Shown here: positions 21,057 to 32,907 of the stretch, piece by piece | Numbering within the stretch: position 1 is the first letter of the stretch | How the letters are laid out: every line of letters starts with the position of its first letter | From: Dactylorhiza incarnata | Taxonomy: Eukaryota; Streptophyta; Magnoliopsida; Asparagales; Orchidaceae | Reading direction: 5' to 3' | DNA: 64,000 bases | Assembly: GCA_033032865.1 (NCBI GenBank) | Contig: JAWHQI010000024.1 | Coordinates: 2,108,001 to 2,172,000 of the forward strand | Translations under genes and position numbers: made by a program | The notes under the pieces: model-generated | The model's input: the letters and a program-made list of their open reading frames with translations, nothing else | Databases searched by the model: none | Told to the model about the DNA's origin: nothing

Positions 21057-22598
21057 TGATGCGCTGTTTCGGCATTGCTAATTAGCAGGCACGAAATGCG
21101 ATACGACGGCAGTGCGCCGGTCGCTCAAGTAATAAAAATGGGAAGTTATCCCCAAGTATCGATCTCTCAAGGAATGCAGGATGTGGTGATAAGAAAATAG
21201 AGTGAGGCGATTGTTATGACGAGTAACAGAAAGTAAAAACAAGGGCTTTGTGATGAGTGATCTAGACTATTGCTGAAATAAGAGATGCGGGTCAAAACTC
21301 CGCTTCGCAAGGCGGGATGGATGCAACGACCATGATGCCGTGCTTCGGAAGGCGCGTGGACGGAAAGTAACTGTGACGATTGAGGGTCGCACACACCTCT
21401 TCGCAAAGTGGGGGTGAGTGCAGCGGCCGCGATGCCACGCTTCGGTAAGCGGGTGAAATGGCCACAGTGCGGGGTTTTGTGAGGGTTGAGTTCACCTCTT
21501 CACTCTCACCTCTAGCTTTTGCTAGGGTGAGCTAGCTAGAACGTGTGTGTGGAAGTGGAGTGGAGTGGAGTGTAAGCGAATGCAACACAGAGCAATACAA
21601 AGGAGATTATGTAAACACCAAATAATTGATTCATAAACAAACAAATCATTCAAGTGCATTACACAAATATTCATCTAGTTATACAAGATGTTAAGAGAAA
21701 ACCACTCAAGAAGGAGAGCCGTCGGTCACGGCCGGAATAGCGGGTTGTCAATCCGCTTCCGAACTCGGTCGAGGGGTGCTTCCAGTGCTGGAGGTCTGTC
21801 ACTTTCTCCGGTGATCTCCACTTTCTCCGCAACACTTGAAGAACACTCGCTAGGTAAGCTTTGCTGACGGCCGGAAGGGCTCCCCGATGGTAGAGAAACA
21901 ACTCTTGGTCACCGGAGGAGTCTCCCGGATGATTGGAATGGAATGGGGATGAAGATGGGATGAAAATCGCCCGAAACGGCGGAAGAATCGCGCCCACGGA
22001 ACTGCTGAATGCCCTAAATTCGCGGAGCAGCGGTTTAAATAAGGAGCAGAATAAACACTGCGCACGGTCAGTGGCGCAGGACCAATGGTCGTGCGCGAAG
22101 GAATGTCTGTGATCGTGCGCGGCCGACCTGCAGCAGAGAAAAGGGAGGAAATAACGCACGGTCAGCTGTGCACGACCAGTGGTCGTGCGCGAAGAAGGCC
22201 TCTGATCGTGCGAACCGCTCGGGATGAAAAGTGGAATTAACGCACGACCATTGGTCGTGCGCTTGATCGTGCGCGAAGGAAAACGCACGATCATTGGCTT
22301 TTTAGGCCAAGATTCACCCCGAACAATTCCGGGCGTTCACATGATCCTTGTACCTGCATGAAACTCAAACATATCTGCTGGGGCATAGAAACAAAGCTCC
22401 TCAGCGGCATAAAATATGCACCAACAAGAATAAAAGGGAAACATCCACGATAACACACAGAACTAGGCTAAGGAAGGTACTATCTACGCAAATGAATAAC
22501 TAATCCAATATGAATGATAATCAACTTAATATGCAGTACCTATGCATGAAAATAAGCCTAAATGAGTCCTAAATTATGTATATAATGGAGACTCATCA
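21057..22598 (-). repeat. F 3' LTR
   Basis: Colinear with 25620-27150. On the minus strand a TATTTAAA box is at 22034-22041, with the palindrome array 22058-22297 directly upstream. It carries a 12-bp extra repeat in that array (TTGATCGTGCGC near 22262) missing from the 5' LTR, a slippage difference. Open frames on the minus strand over 21290-22294 are shadows of this GC-rich U3. Confidence 0.93.
22058..22297. repeat. GCACGACCA/TGGTCGTGC palindrome array in F U3
   Basis: Several long palindromes: arms CGCACGACCA and TGGTCGTGCG separated by one base (about 22240-22260), a second with CAG centre near 22170-22192, and partial copies GATCGTGCG and GCACGGTCAG between them. The array is upstream of the TATA box on the element strand. 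It is repeated at about 26625-26850 in the 5' LTR. Confidence 0.85.
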
Positions 22599-24344
22599 CA
22601 CCCCAAGACTTACTCGTTTGCACGTCTCGGGCGAACACTCAATCCTATGGTAGAAAAATGAACGTTAAGGAAGCAACTGTGCAGGCGAAACACGATGGGA
22701 AGTAAAGAACTAACGAGCGTAAAAATAAATTAGAAAAGATTTTAAAACAAAGACTATATTTTAAAAACTTCTACAAGTGTAAAATACAAAATACTACTAC
22801 TCTGAGGTGAATTATTGGTGAATCGAACTGTCGCGCCCTAGGGAAAATAGCGTGAGCTCCTGAGGTGAGCGTTGTTCAAATTGGATCTCAAGAAAGAGCT
22901 CTCCAAGAAATCCATCAAGGTCGATGGTCATATGCTTGCCCTTTCACACCTTCTCCACTGCATGAGACGATCTCATCAAGAATCAGTAGGACTTTTAGGT
23001 TAGACTTGGGCTTGGGTTGAGGTACGGTAATGAAGTAGAAGAACGTCGGCTAAACGCACTCAACCTCCGGAAAATAAACAAAACTCAACCATAACATCTT
23101 CACCTTGAAGCACACTCCCCCAGACTCCATTTAAGTACTATGGTGTGCGCGAGACTACCACACTTGTGGTTCGATTCTTTTTAGAGATCTTTTACTCCTT
23201 TTTTTTAGATCCATAGAAACATAATTTAGGATCAAACAATTTTTCAATCTCATTTTTTCTACGCGCACACACCACATCACACAACCACATATTTGTTCTC
23301 CGCATCGCACAATCATCATCAATGTGTATAAGTTTCAAAGCTTGACTTTAGTGCGTTTTAGGTTAGGATATGGGGCCTTGATGAACGTTTAGTGGAGTTT
23401 AACAAGTAGGAAAGGTAAGGCTCAACGGGGCTAGCAAAGGATGACGTTAGGTTGGGAAATCAAAGATCAACCGGACCAAATGATGGCCTACGTCATGCTC
23501 CCAACAAGATCATTCAACGCATTTCGTTTTGAAAATAGCTTGGGGCAAGTTCTTAACCACCGAACGAGGTTTCCTCTCCTTCCAACTCAAACAACACGAG
23601 GCTAACAGCTCTTCTACACTCGACCAAGGGCTACCGCTAGATTCACCAAATTCACCGTTTGAGCAGAGTATTAAGTAATTACACAAATGAAGTAAATAAA
23701 ACTATAACTTTGTAATTAAATCTATTCTACATGAATTTTTAAGATGCGTGAGCGCTCTACTAGCAGCACCGCACGGGTCACATCCTGTTCAGCCACACAA
23801 TCCTAAACTAACAATCAAACTTCTAAACATATACATCAAGCACTAGCACGATAATTGCGCACGAGTAACAATGAAACGCATGTGGTGTGCATTATGCAAT
23901 GAGACAATAACTATAAATTTCCTAACACATCATTCTAGCATGTATGTGCGTGTAGCGTAAGCACAGGCTCACTCCCCCCAGACTCGCATTGAAACACAAG
24001 CAAATATGATATTTCGAAGCAAACTGAGAGCTGGGTTAAGAGTACCTATGCTCCTAAGAGCATGCCAGAAGAGCGGTATAATCCTTCTTTAATGATCTCC
24101 TCCTCCTCTTCATCCAATCCAGTTCACACCTGCATAGCTAAAAACAAAAGCAAAAGCAAACAAAACATGATAGACATTAAATCAAGCAAACGGAACCGGT
24201 TGGTTCCCATGGGTTGTCTCCCAAGAAGCCCTTTTGTTTAACGTCCTTTAAGGTGGACCAAATACCTGTATTAAAGCAGTTTATAAAGTCTACAAACAAG
24301 CAAAAGTTAATAAATCCTAATTACTATTACATGCTCAAAACAGA
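22599..24344 (-). other. F internal untranslated sequence
   Basis: 1.75 kb between the gag-like ORF and the 3' LTR with no reading frame I would defend. GTCTTGGGGTG on the minus strand abuts the 3' LTR (22599-22611) and is the likely polypurine tract. Confidence 0.65.
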
Positions 24345-25493
24345 TCAGCTATAAGCTGATTTGAAATAGTAACAACTGATGAAAGAAAAATGTCTGGGGA
24401 CCTGGTAGTAGGGGTGGAAATTAAGTAGGATGCTCAGCCTCCAACCCCAGATCTCCTCCTTTTTCGCTCTCTTCTTCTCCTCCAGTATTATGTCTTCAAA
24501 GAAAAACCGCTTGCCCCCTTGTAACAAATCCTCAAGGGGAACCACCAACGATGATGAGGAAACAAGATGTTCCTTCACTGTATCTTCCTCATCCCGCCAG
24601 CCTTTCGGCTCCTCCATGCATAAGGTCTGATCAGCTGGAGGAGGGGCATCCTGCATCCTTGTACATAAAGAAAGGGGGTCATGAAATAAATTAGAAGAAA
24701 GACTAAAAGAAATCTCATCTGAGGGGACAATCCCGGCTTCATCCCCCATTGGGTGCGGCAACGACGAACTGATGATATCGTCGAGGAATTCACTGGACTC
24801 AACAGCGCATGCAATGGCCTCCTCTATAATTTGGACTTCCTCGCACTGGACCGAAATAGTTGCTTCAGCACAATCGAGGCTATCCTCCTCCATGAGAGTG
24901 GGCACGACACTACACAAATCTGCATCAACCTGTAGATTGACCTCAATGAAAACATCAGAAACAGATGTAATCTCGTGCGTGGCGGGAGAGGACGTGCTTC
25001 TTAAGAGTTCAGGCTCACTCTCCTCGCAAGGGCACAAATCCACGCAAAGTGGTACATGAACTGAAGAAGGATGGGGGGTCGCATCAGAAATGGAGTCGTG
25101 AGGGTCACTGACGTACGTGTCAGTTCCATACCCTTCAAAAAGTGAAGGTGGAAGTGACACGTAATCAGAGGAAGAAGCTGTGCTCGCAGAATTTGAAGAT
25201 GGGACGATCCGGATATCCGGCTCATCGTCATCCTCCAATTTATGAAGATAAGCAGCACAGTCCTTCAAGGCGTGCTCTCTACTTTTGCAAAATAGGCACT
25301 GCTTTGCCGGCTTTGCCGGCACAAAAGGTGCGGCAGCCGTGTAAAGGTGCGATAACGAAGGTGCAGTAGAGTAGCCAGAATACTTATGGGCTCCGTACGG
25401 TTTCTGAACAACACCATACTCTTTGGGACACCTATCACTAGCGTGGGATGTGTCCCCACACCAACGACATCGGATATTCAAATGCGCCCACAT
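24345..25493 (-). CDS. F gag-like ORF, two zinc knuckles
   Basis: 382 codons, uninterrupted, from ATG 25493. Two C-x2-C-x4-H-x4-C nucleocapsid knuckles lie near the N-terminus (C-R-W-C-G-D-T-S-H-A-S-D-R-C at about residues 9-22 and C-L-F-C-K-S-R-E-H-A-L-K-D-C at about 65-78). The rest is acidic and Ser-rich, ending in a basic K-K-R-A-K-K-E-E patch and a hydrophobic tail. The usual gag capsid region upstream of the knuckles is absent or in the 5' leader, and the C-terminal acidic region is not one I recognise. It may package F RNA into particles supplied by another element. It lies about 130 bp from the primer site, so it is the first ORF on the transcript. Confidence 0.75.
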   Translation of the reverse strand: MWAHLNIRCRWCGDTSHASDRCPKEYGVVQKPYGAHKYSGYSTAPSLSHLYTAAAPFVPAKPAKQCLFCKSREHALKDCAAYLHKLEDDDEPDIRIVPSSNSASTASSSDYVSLPPSLFEGYGTDTYVSDPHDSISDATPHPSSVHVPLCVDLCPCEESEPELLRSTSSPATHEITSVSDVFIEVNLQVDADLCSVVPTLMEEDSLDCAEATISVQCEEVQIIEEAIACAVESSEFLDDIISSSLPHPMGDEAGIVPSDEISFSLSSNLFHDPLSLCTRMQDAPPPADQTLCMEEPKGWRDEEDTVKEHLVSSSSLVVPLEDLLQGGKRFFFEDIILEEKKRAKKEEIWGWRLSILLNFHPYYQVPRHFSFISCYYFKSAYS

Positions 25494-25597
25494 GATATAG
25501 AAGAAGAAAATAGCATGAAAAGGAATAAATTAAAAAGAATAGAAGACTCACTCCAAAATAATCGACTCACAAACAACATCTCATCACGCCTGCATTC

Positions 25598-25619
25598 CCC
25601 GGCAACGGCGCCAAAAACT
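25598..25619 (-). other. F primer-binding site (tRNA-Asp type)
   Basis: On the minus strand the 5' LTR end CATCA is followed by AGTTTTTGGCGCCGTTGCCG. TGGCGCCGTTGCCGGGGA is the primer site familiar from Athila/Cyclops-type plant gypsy elements. Confidence 0.8.
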
Positions 25620-27150
25620 TGATGCGCTGTTTCGGCACTGCTAATTAGCAGGCACGAAATGCGATACGACGGCAGTGCACCGGTCGCTCAAGTAATAAAA
25701 ATAGGAAGTTATCCCCAAGTATCGATCTCTCAAGGAATGCAGGATGTGGTGATAAGAAAATAGAGTGAGGCGATTGTTATGACGAGTAACAGAAAGTAAA
25801 ACCAAGGGCTTTGTGATGGGTGATCTAAACTATTGCAGAATAAGAGATGCGGGTCAAAACTCCGCTTCGCAAGGCGGGATGGATGCAACGGCCGCGATGC
25901 CGTACTTTGGAAGGCGCGTGGACGGAAAGTAACTGTGACGATTAAGGGTCGCACACACCTCTTCGCAAAGTGGGGGTGAGTGCAGCGGCCGCGATGTCGC
26001 GCTTCGGTAAGTGGGTGAAATGGCCACAGTGCGGGGTTTTGTGAGGGTCGAGTTCACCTCTTCACTCTCACCTCTAGCTTTTGCTAGGGTGAGCTAGCTA
26101 GAACGTGTATGTGGAAGTGGAGTGGAGTGGAGTGTAAGCGAATGCAACACAGAGCAATACAAAGGAGATTATGTAAACACCAAATAATTCATTCATAAGC
26201 AAACAAATCATTCAAGTGCATTACACAAATATTCATCTAGTTATACAAGATAAGTTAAGAAAAAACCACTCAAGAAGGAGAGCCGTCGGTCACGGCCGGA
26301 ATAGCGGGTTGTCAATCCGCTTCAGAACTCGGTCGAGGGGTGCTTCCAGTGCTGGAGGTCTGTCACTTTCTCCGGTGATCTCCAGTTTCTCCGCAACACT
26401 TGAAGAACACTCGCTAGGTAAGCTTTGCTGACGGCCGGAAGGGCTCCCCGATGGTAGAGAAACAACTCTTGGTCACCGGAGGAGTCTCCCGGATGATTGG
26501 AATGGAATGGGGATGAAGATGGGATGAAAATCGCCTGAAACGGCGGAAGAATCGCTCCCCCGGAACTGCTGAATGCCCTAAATTCATGGAGCAACGGTTT
26601 AAATAAGGAGCAGAATAAACACTACGCACGGTCAGTGGCGCACGACCAATGGTCGTGCGCGAAGGAATGTCTGTGATCATGCGAGGCCGACCTGCAGCAG
26701 AGAAAAGGGAGGAAATAACGCACGGTCAGCTGCGCACGACCAGTGGTCGTGCGCAAAAAAGGCCTCTGATCATGCGAACCGCTCGGGATGAAAAGTGGAA
26801 TTAACGCACGACCATTGGTCGTGCGCGAAGGAAAATGCACGATCATTGGCTTTTTAGGCCAAGATTCACCCCGAACAATTCCGGGCGTTCACATGATCCT
26901 TGTACCTGCATGAAACTCAAACATATCTGCTGGGGCATAGAAACAAAGCTCCTCAGCGGCATAAAATATGCACCAACAAGAATAAAAGGGAAACATCCAC
27001 GATAACACACAGAACTAGGCTAAGGAAGGTACTATCTACGCAAATGAACAACTAATCCAATATGAACGATAATCAACTTAATATGCAGTACCTATGCATG
27101 AAAATAAGCCTAAATGAGTCCTAAATTATGTATATAATGGAGACTCATCA
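25620..27150 (-). repeat. F 5' LTR
   Basis: 1,531 bp, TGATGCGCTG...ACTCATCA, followed by target duplication CATAT. The TATTTAAA box is at 26598-26605 (-) and the palindrome array at 26625-26850. A few single-base differences and one 12-bp repeat difference from the 3' LTR are visible. Confidence 0.93.
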
Positions 27151-27155
27151 CATAT

Positions 27156-28406
27156 CCTTTGGTCTATCCATAGTGAGAGTTACCAAAAATTACCTTAGGG
27201 TCATCCTTGGTCTTATAGTTTTCCAGCACATCCTTTGCTCCAGTCACATGCATGGAGCATCCACTATTGTTTGTGGTACAACAGTCTCCTTTTTTATCTT
27301 CTTCAGTTGAATCTTCTAAAGCCATTAGATAGACTTCTTCAGCAGCACGTTCTTCATCACTATCAGATGAAGAGGAGCTTGACTCAGATTTTGAGTCACT
27401 CCAGGTTTCATTTATGAAACCTTTTCCCTTTATCTTGTCCTTCTTCCTAAAGGACGTCTTCTTATGCTCTTTCTTGTTGTTGCTTCTATCTTTTTGCTCT
27501 TCAGGACATTCAGGGGCAATGTGCCCTGGTTTTCTACATGAAAAACAGATTGTTTCCTGCTTTGGATTCTTATCTAATCATAGTTTGTTTGAACTCCTTT
27601 TCTTCCTTTTAGAGTCTTCAGACTTGACCCATCTTCTGAATCTTCTGGCCAAGAGATTGGACATCTCTTCTTTAGAAGTGGAAGGCTCTCCTTCAGCTAC
27701 CTTCAAAGTTATAGTCCTTTATTTTGGAGTTGAGACTGTCTTCTTGGCTTCAGTATCAGCCCCGCTCTTTAGTAGTAGCTCATAGGACTTGAGTTTGCCT
27801 AGCAAGACATCAGTGGAGATTTATCAATTCCATCTGAACTCTCTAATGGCCCAGATCCTTGAATACCAAGTGCTTGGGAAGCACATGGGAGCTTGTCATT
27901 GATCTTAGTTAATGAGATCTCTTTATCTAGACCCTTGAAATCATTAATAATGATGTTGAATCTCTCATACATCTCAACAACATTTTCTTCAGCTTTCTTT
28001 TGGAAGTTCCCATATTGTGATATGAGAAGGGACATCCTATCCTTTCTCTCACCTGAGCTACCTTCAACCAATCTGGACAAAGACTCCCAGATTTTTTTTG
28101 TTGATTGACAGTCAACCACCTTTGTAATATGTCATCTGACATAGTAGACATCAGGATGTTCATAGCTTTTGCATCACATGCCTTCACCTTCTTCTCAGCG
28201 TCAGCCCATTCAGCTATAGGGACAAGTTCCTGTGTCACAATCCCACTTGCATCTTTTCTAAATGATACTAGAGGACCTAATAAAATGATATCAAAAATGT
28301 CTTCATCAATAGAGTTCATAGATAGTTTTATTTTGGCCTTCCAGAGTGTAAACTTATTTAGATTACACACTGCTGGTCTTGTGGATGTCTGGCCTTTAGA
28401 ACTCAT
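27156..28406 (-). pseudogene. C gag and protease start
   Basis: Gag starts at ATG 28406 (M-S-S-K-G-Q-T) and contains a UBN2-like copia gag segment (F-T-L-W-K-A-K-I...; D-A-K-A-M-N-I-L). A frameshift lies near 28080. A CCHC knuckle C-F-S-C-R-K-P-G-H-I-A-P-E-C is at 27506-27547 (-), then a Ser/Asp/Glu-rich linker, then protease with N-S-G-C at 27257-27268, where the catalytic Asp is replaced by Asn. F cuts the gene at 27151-27155. Unlike A and B, I see no conserved stop between gag and protease. Confidence 0.82.
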
Positions 28407-28488
28407 TTCTAAAAATAGTTTTAGAATATAAAAAATTGAGTGAGGGGATCTTTTGATCAAGATGTTAACATTTTTATGATCAATCTGT

Positions 28489-28501
28489 CTTTGATACCAA
28501 T
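28489..28501 (-). other. C primer-binding site (initiator tRNA-Met)
   Basis: The minus strand reads TTGGTATCAAAG directly after the 5' LTR terminus. This matches the initiator-Met site with one change (A for G). Confidence 0.8.
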
Positions 28502-29809
28502 TGAAAGTGCACAGTGAGTCCTCTGAGTATTCTCTAGAGGGCGTGGGGGTAAATAGAATTTAAAAACTTTTTTATAAAAATGTGCAGAACAATAAAATAT
28601 TTCTACTAACTATGCATTCAAAAATCCAACCAGAATAAAACAAACAAAGAATGACAACAATAAAGATAGGGATAGCACACAAAATTCACTGCACGGATGA
28701 CACAAGATCTATAGTGGTTCCCCGAAATATGAGTACTCCACTCTTCTGCCACCTTGGTAGGAATAAACTATCTAGTGCATGAGCCTTTTGATAAGGTGAC
28801 TCTTAGAACCAGGGTCTGAGTCTTTTGTTATGGAGACTCTTAGAACCAAGCTAGATCTTTTGATAAGGAGATCTTGAACCAAATCTAGATCTTTTGATAA
28901 GGAGATATTGAACCAAATGCTAGATCTTTTGTTAAGGAGATCTTGAGCCAATGAAATCTTTGAAGAGGGATTCCAAGGACAATTTACTCAGTTTTACAAA
29001 AGTTGAAGGAAGAGTAAAGAAGAAGAAGAAGAAGTTTAAGATGATTCTTCTGAATGAATTCTCCTGTAGCAGTCAATAAGGATTTAGGCACTTAGTGTTT
29101 TTCTGGATCTTCTCTTCAGAGAATGAATACTTGCTTGAGAGAGATGCAAAGATTGTGTAAGCCTAGATCCTGATGATGATCTATGTATGTTTGTATGCTT
29201 ATTGATGTGAGAGGAAGAAGAAGAAGAAGAATCCTTTGTATTCATGTATAGAGATCTATTTAGTATGTTTTTCTGTCTCAGAGAAAGCTAGAGAAGAGAA
29301 TTGCAGAAGCCTTCCTCTTCTCTATTCTCTTCAGTATACTTATTGTTCTGTCGAATAATGATAAATTACCTTCCTCTTCTGTTGTTTCCCTAGTAGGAAT
29401 GTCCAAGAGGTAGTATTGCTCTCTTTCTATTTCTGTTGACAGCCCGTCCAAATCATAATGAATAACTTCCAAATATATTTTTATTGTATCTCTAGAATTC
29501 TTCTTTCCCTTCTTGATTATGGACAACCCGTTAGAATTCAAATAAATTCCATTTATAACTTTTGAATAAGCTTTATAATCAAATTCAGGAAGTATTCTAA
29601 ATCTGTGTATGTATTCGACGTTGCATCAAATATCTTTGCCTTCTTATCAATGCACCTCAGAGTTCTAATAGAAGTTGCTTCGACATCTTCCTCAGCTTTG
29701 AAATGAACTCTGATATCAAAGTTGTGTCGAGTTCTTATCGATGTATCCATCGAGATGAACACCTAGACTTTGAGCTCTAACTTCTGTGTCGAATATAATT
29801 CGAAGTTGT
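28502..29809 (-). repeat. C 5' LTR, distal part (interrupted by D)
   Basis: Plus strand begins TGAAAGTGCACAGTG, matching 14275. It is colinear with the single-unit form of the 3' LTR. It is interrupted at 29809 by D (target duplication GTTGT at 29805-29809) and continues at 37859. Confidence 0.9.
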
Positions 29810-31138
29810 TGTTGGATCGGTAGGCACCCTTAGAGGGGGGTGAATAAGGGTTTTAAAAACTTATATTATATTTTTAAAATACTTACATGTGATAAGAAAT
29901 CAAAATAGTGATTTTGTTTAAAGATCTAAATTATTTTATAATAAAGGAGAGGATAATAAACAATTTAGAGAAATGAAGAACATATCAATTTTATTACACA
30001 AAGAGAGACATGATTATTATTAATAAAATTGATTACAAAATTTTGATTTCAATGACGCCAGAAATCAAAACGAAATATGAAAGACTCTTTTGGTTTTCTA
30101 TACCAACTCGTATCCCCACGAACCGGTTGGCTTTAGCCGATCCTTCCCCAGATACAGCCTCAAGCCGCTCTAGCCAACCCTTCCCCGGGTATGGCCTCGA
30201 GCACCCCCTAGACCTACACCCGAGACCTAGTCGCCAACACGAGGCGAATTTTAGCCCTAAGTCCTACCCAGACCTAGTCGCCAACATGAGGCGAATTTAC
30301 TACTCGATTTAAAAGAAAAGATGTGAAATAAAAAGACAATAATATAAAACTCCTTATATGTGGATCTCTTGGAGAAGTAGACGAAGACGCAGAGTATGAT
30401 CATAGTCGATGCGGTCTTTCGTCATGATGATGACGCGTGTTGAAATCTTCTCCACAGATCTCCTTAAGCCTTTATGGATTTGTGGGAGTATCTCTCTGAA
30501 CCTTCCTCTCTATGTTGTGGCACGAAGCTCTGGAATTTTTGTATCTCAAGAGGATGAGGAAGACGGAGCCAAGGGGTCCATTTTATAGCCTCAGCGCTAG
30601 CACCTGCGCTAGCGCTACCGCAGACGCTATCCCATTTTAGGACATATTCTGCGCTGCAGAATCTTCAATCTGAGGAAACAATTCTCTCTTGCCTTCTGTA
30701 CTCCGCGCTATCGACTGCGCTATCGGATACCACCAGGCGCTATCTACTTCTATAAGTACTCCCGGAATTGCGCTTAAGCAAACATTTCGTCGATCGAAAT
30801 TTCGTCGAACGCAGCTAACAGTTCGTCGAGCGAATTTTCGTCGAACGCAGTTATGAGCATTTTGTTGAGCGTCGCTTACAGTTCGTCGAACGACAATTAT
30901 GAGCATTTTGTCGAGCGCCGCTTACAGTTCGTCGAACGACAGCTAGCACCTGCGCTAGTACTACCGCCAGCGCTAGTAGGAGTTTTGGATTTGATGGCTC
31001 AACTTTGGGGGCAACCTTCTTATGTAATCCTTGAGTCATGTGGACTTTGTTATCCTGCACACTTAAACACACAAGATCAAATACACATAGGATTTGTTAT
31101 TCTCAAACCTAGGAGATGCGGAAGACTATGTTCCAACA
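29810..31138 (-). repeat. D 3' LTR
   Basis: Colinear with 36532-37858. TATAAAA on the minus strand is at 30581-30587, with GCGCTAGC words and then the TTCGTCGAA array (30784-30945) upstream. Two near-tandem copies of a CCTAGTCGCCAACACGAGGC-like block are at 30222-30295. Confidence 0.93.
30784..30945. repeat. TTCGTCGAA palindrome array in D U3
   Basis: About eight copies of TTCGTCGAA/TTCGTCGAG variants with AACGCAG and GAGCGTCGC spacers. This is the complement-strand form of A's TTCGACGAA word. It is also present in the D 5' LTR at 37504-37665 and absent from the E LTR. Confidence 0.8.
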
Positions 31139-32666
31139 AACTCCCCCTTTTGATAATAACAAATTCATTAATGATAAATCAGAGCATTAATATATAAGAA
31201 TGATGAAACTTACTTGTGCGTATGTTAGAGTGATGACTTAGGATAATTATTGATTTTAGCATTTAGAATTGCTCCCCCTAAATACATGCTCCCCCTAAGT
31301 GAATGCTCTCCTAATATGTAAGCTATCATCTTAATTAAGCATGTTAGTTTTATATTTTGATAGCAGATTATATTTATCATGATAGTTCTCTCCCTTTTGT
31401 TATTAGCAAAAGTGGGTAAGGAGACACCACTTAAAAGTTGACAATAAGATAAAGGCATGATCGAACTTTTAGAGAGAATGAAATGATAAGGAGTTTTAGA
31501 ATAATTTTTGTAGCTATAGATAAAAGTTTTTAGCAATATAACATTTTCAAGTATTATTATGTTGGTTCATTCCCTTTTTATATAAGAGTTTTAAGCATAA
31601 AAAATGTAATGATTTCCAAGTAACTAAACTACCCAGACAATATGTCTATACCCTAGCCCTGTACTAAGTGACGGATGGGCATGAGGAGCTGCATACATGC
31701 CGTAGGTTGGGGTGTTAGTACCATATGCAAACACTAGAAAAACTCAACCCTGCACACTTTCCCCCCAGTGCCTCGCAAGGCCCCACTGGAACCCTCCCCG
31801 GTTAAGGACAAGACATGACTTAGAGGTTAGGTTATCTAATGTCTACAACCCTACGCCCGTGCTATGGTGAGATATGTAATCATGTGATAATAATCATTGG
31901 AAACATTAAGCATTTGAATCTAATGATAAGTTCATAGCCTATGGGTTTATATTTTTATTTGAATTTATGAAAACACTCACATAGCTATTTTGAAATCCAT
32001 TAATGAATCAGAGTTTTTAATAAAACAATATTTTCATAGAAATAAATCAGAGTCTTAGCAAGAAAATATTCATGTTCAGAGTAACCAATATAAAGTTTAC
32101 CAAGCAAGTCTACCACTTGTTGAAAGAAAGGAATTTTAAGATTCAAGTTATGATGCACACAAAATGAAAGCGCAAGGTAAAACAATTATATGGTTATGAT
32201 GCGGAAGACTTATAGAAATACAAGAAACATCTTATTGTAATCAATGATGATCCATAAAAAGATATATGTGTTAAATTTCAAAAAGAAGATGTTTTTGTAA
32301 ATCATTTTTCAATTAAAATCTTTAAGTTTGACAATAAAGTAACCAAGCATGAAATAATGTTATCGAAAAGAGATTACTACAATGTTACTTTAATTCACAA
32401 TTTCAAAACATACAAAACATTGTAGAAAGCATGCTAGGTTATCTAGTGCATTTCATAAATAAAGAGTAGTATAGAATTAGCATTAGGATCCAATACCCAT
32501 GAGAAGAAGTGTTATGGAAGATAATGATGTGCACATAAGTGTATTTTTGAGTAGAGTACACAAATGTTTTAATCAAAAACACAGGAAATGTGTAAAGTAA
32601 GAGCACAATAAAACACAAATAATTTTACTTCCACACACTTTAATGCACAAACAAAAAGTACAACTA

Positions 32667-32730
32667 CCAAGGTACTTTGCACACACAATGCTCATCAAGA
32701 CTTATCAGGGTGCAAAGTAGTGCTTGGGGG
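32667..32730 (-). promoter_or_regulatory. D conserved hairpin box 2
   Basis: CCAAG...CTTTGCAC and GTGCAAAG...CTTGG form an 8-bp perfect inner stem plus 5-bp outer arms around ATGCTCATCAAGACTTATC. Orthologous to A 9995-10057. Confidence 0.68.
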
Positions 32731-32843
32731 ATCACATATTTTATTTTATTTTAATATTGAAACTAGTGATCTGGTGTACTTAAGACTAAGTGGTTTTTAT
32801 TTTGAAAGAAAGATATGCTTTGCAAAAGATACTTTACTATTCT

Positions 32844-32907
32844 TTCCAAGGTGCTCAACCTCACAACGCTTATTAAGACTTATCAGGAGGTTCAAGTAGT
32901 GCTTGGT
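32844..32907 (-). promoter_or_regulatory. D conserved hairpin box 1
   Basis: CCAAGGTGCTCAACCTC and GGAGGTTCAAGTAGTGCTTGG arms pair around the same AAGACTTATCA loop. The inner stem sequence differs from box 2, but the outer CCAAG/CTTGG arms are shared. Confidence 0.65.

Larger units (their letters stand above)
21057..27150 (-). mobile_element. F: TR-GAG-like non-autonomous LTR element in C
   Basis: 6,094 bp with a perfect 5-bp target duplication CATAT (21052-21056 and 27151-27155). LTRs are 1,542 and 1,531 bp with ends TGATG...CATCA and look nearly identical, so insertion is recent. The primer site matches the tRNA-Asp type used by Athila/Cyclops-like gypsy elements. The internal 3.0 kb holds one 382-codon ORF with two CCHC knuckles and no protease, RT or integrase. 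This is the layout called TR-GAG: terminal repeats plus gag only. It would depend on an autonomous partner. Confidence 0.9.

Noticed and set aside
21671..22294. 207-codon minus-strand frame in the F LTR
   Set aside because: It covers the GC-rich palindrome array, and the copy in the other LTR is broken into shorter frames. No domain.
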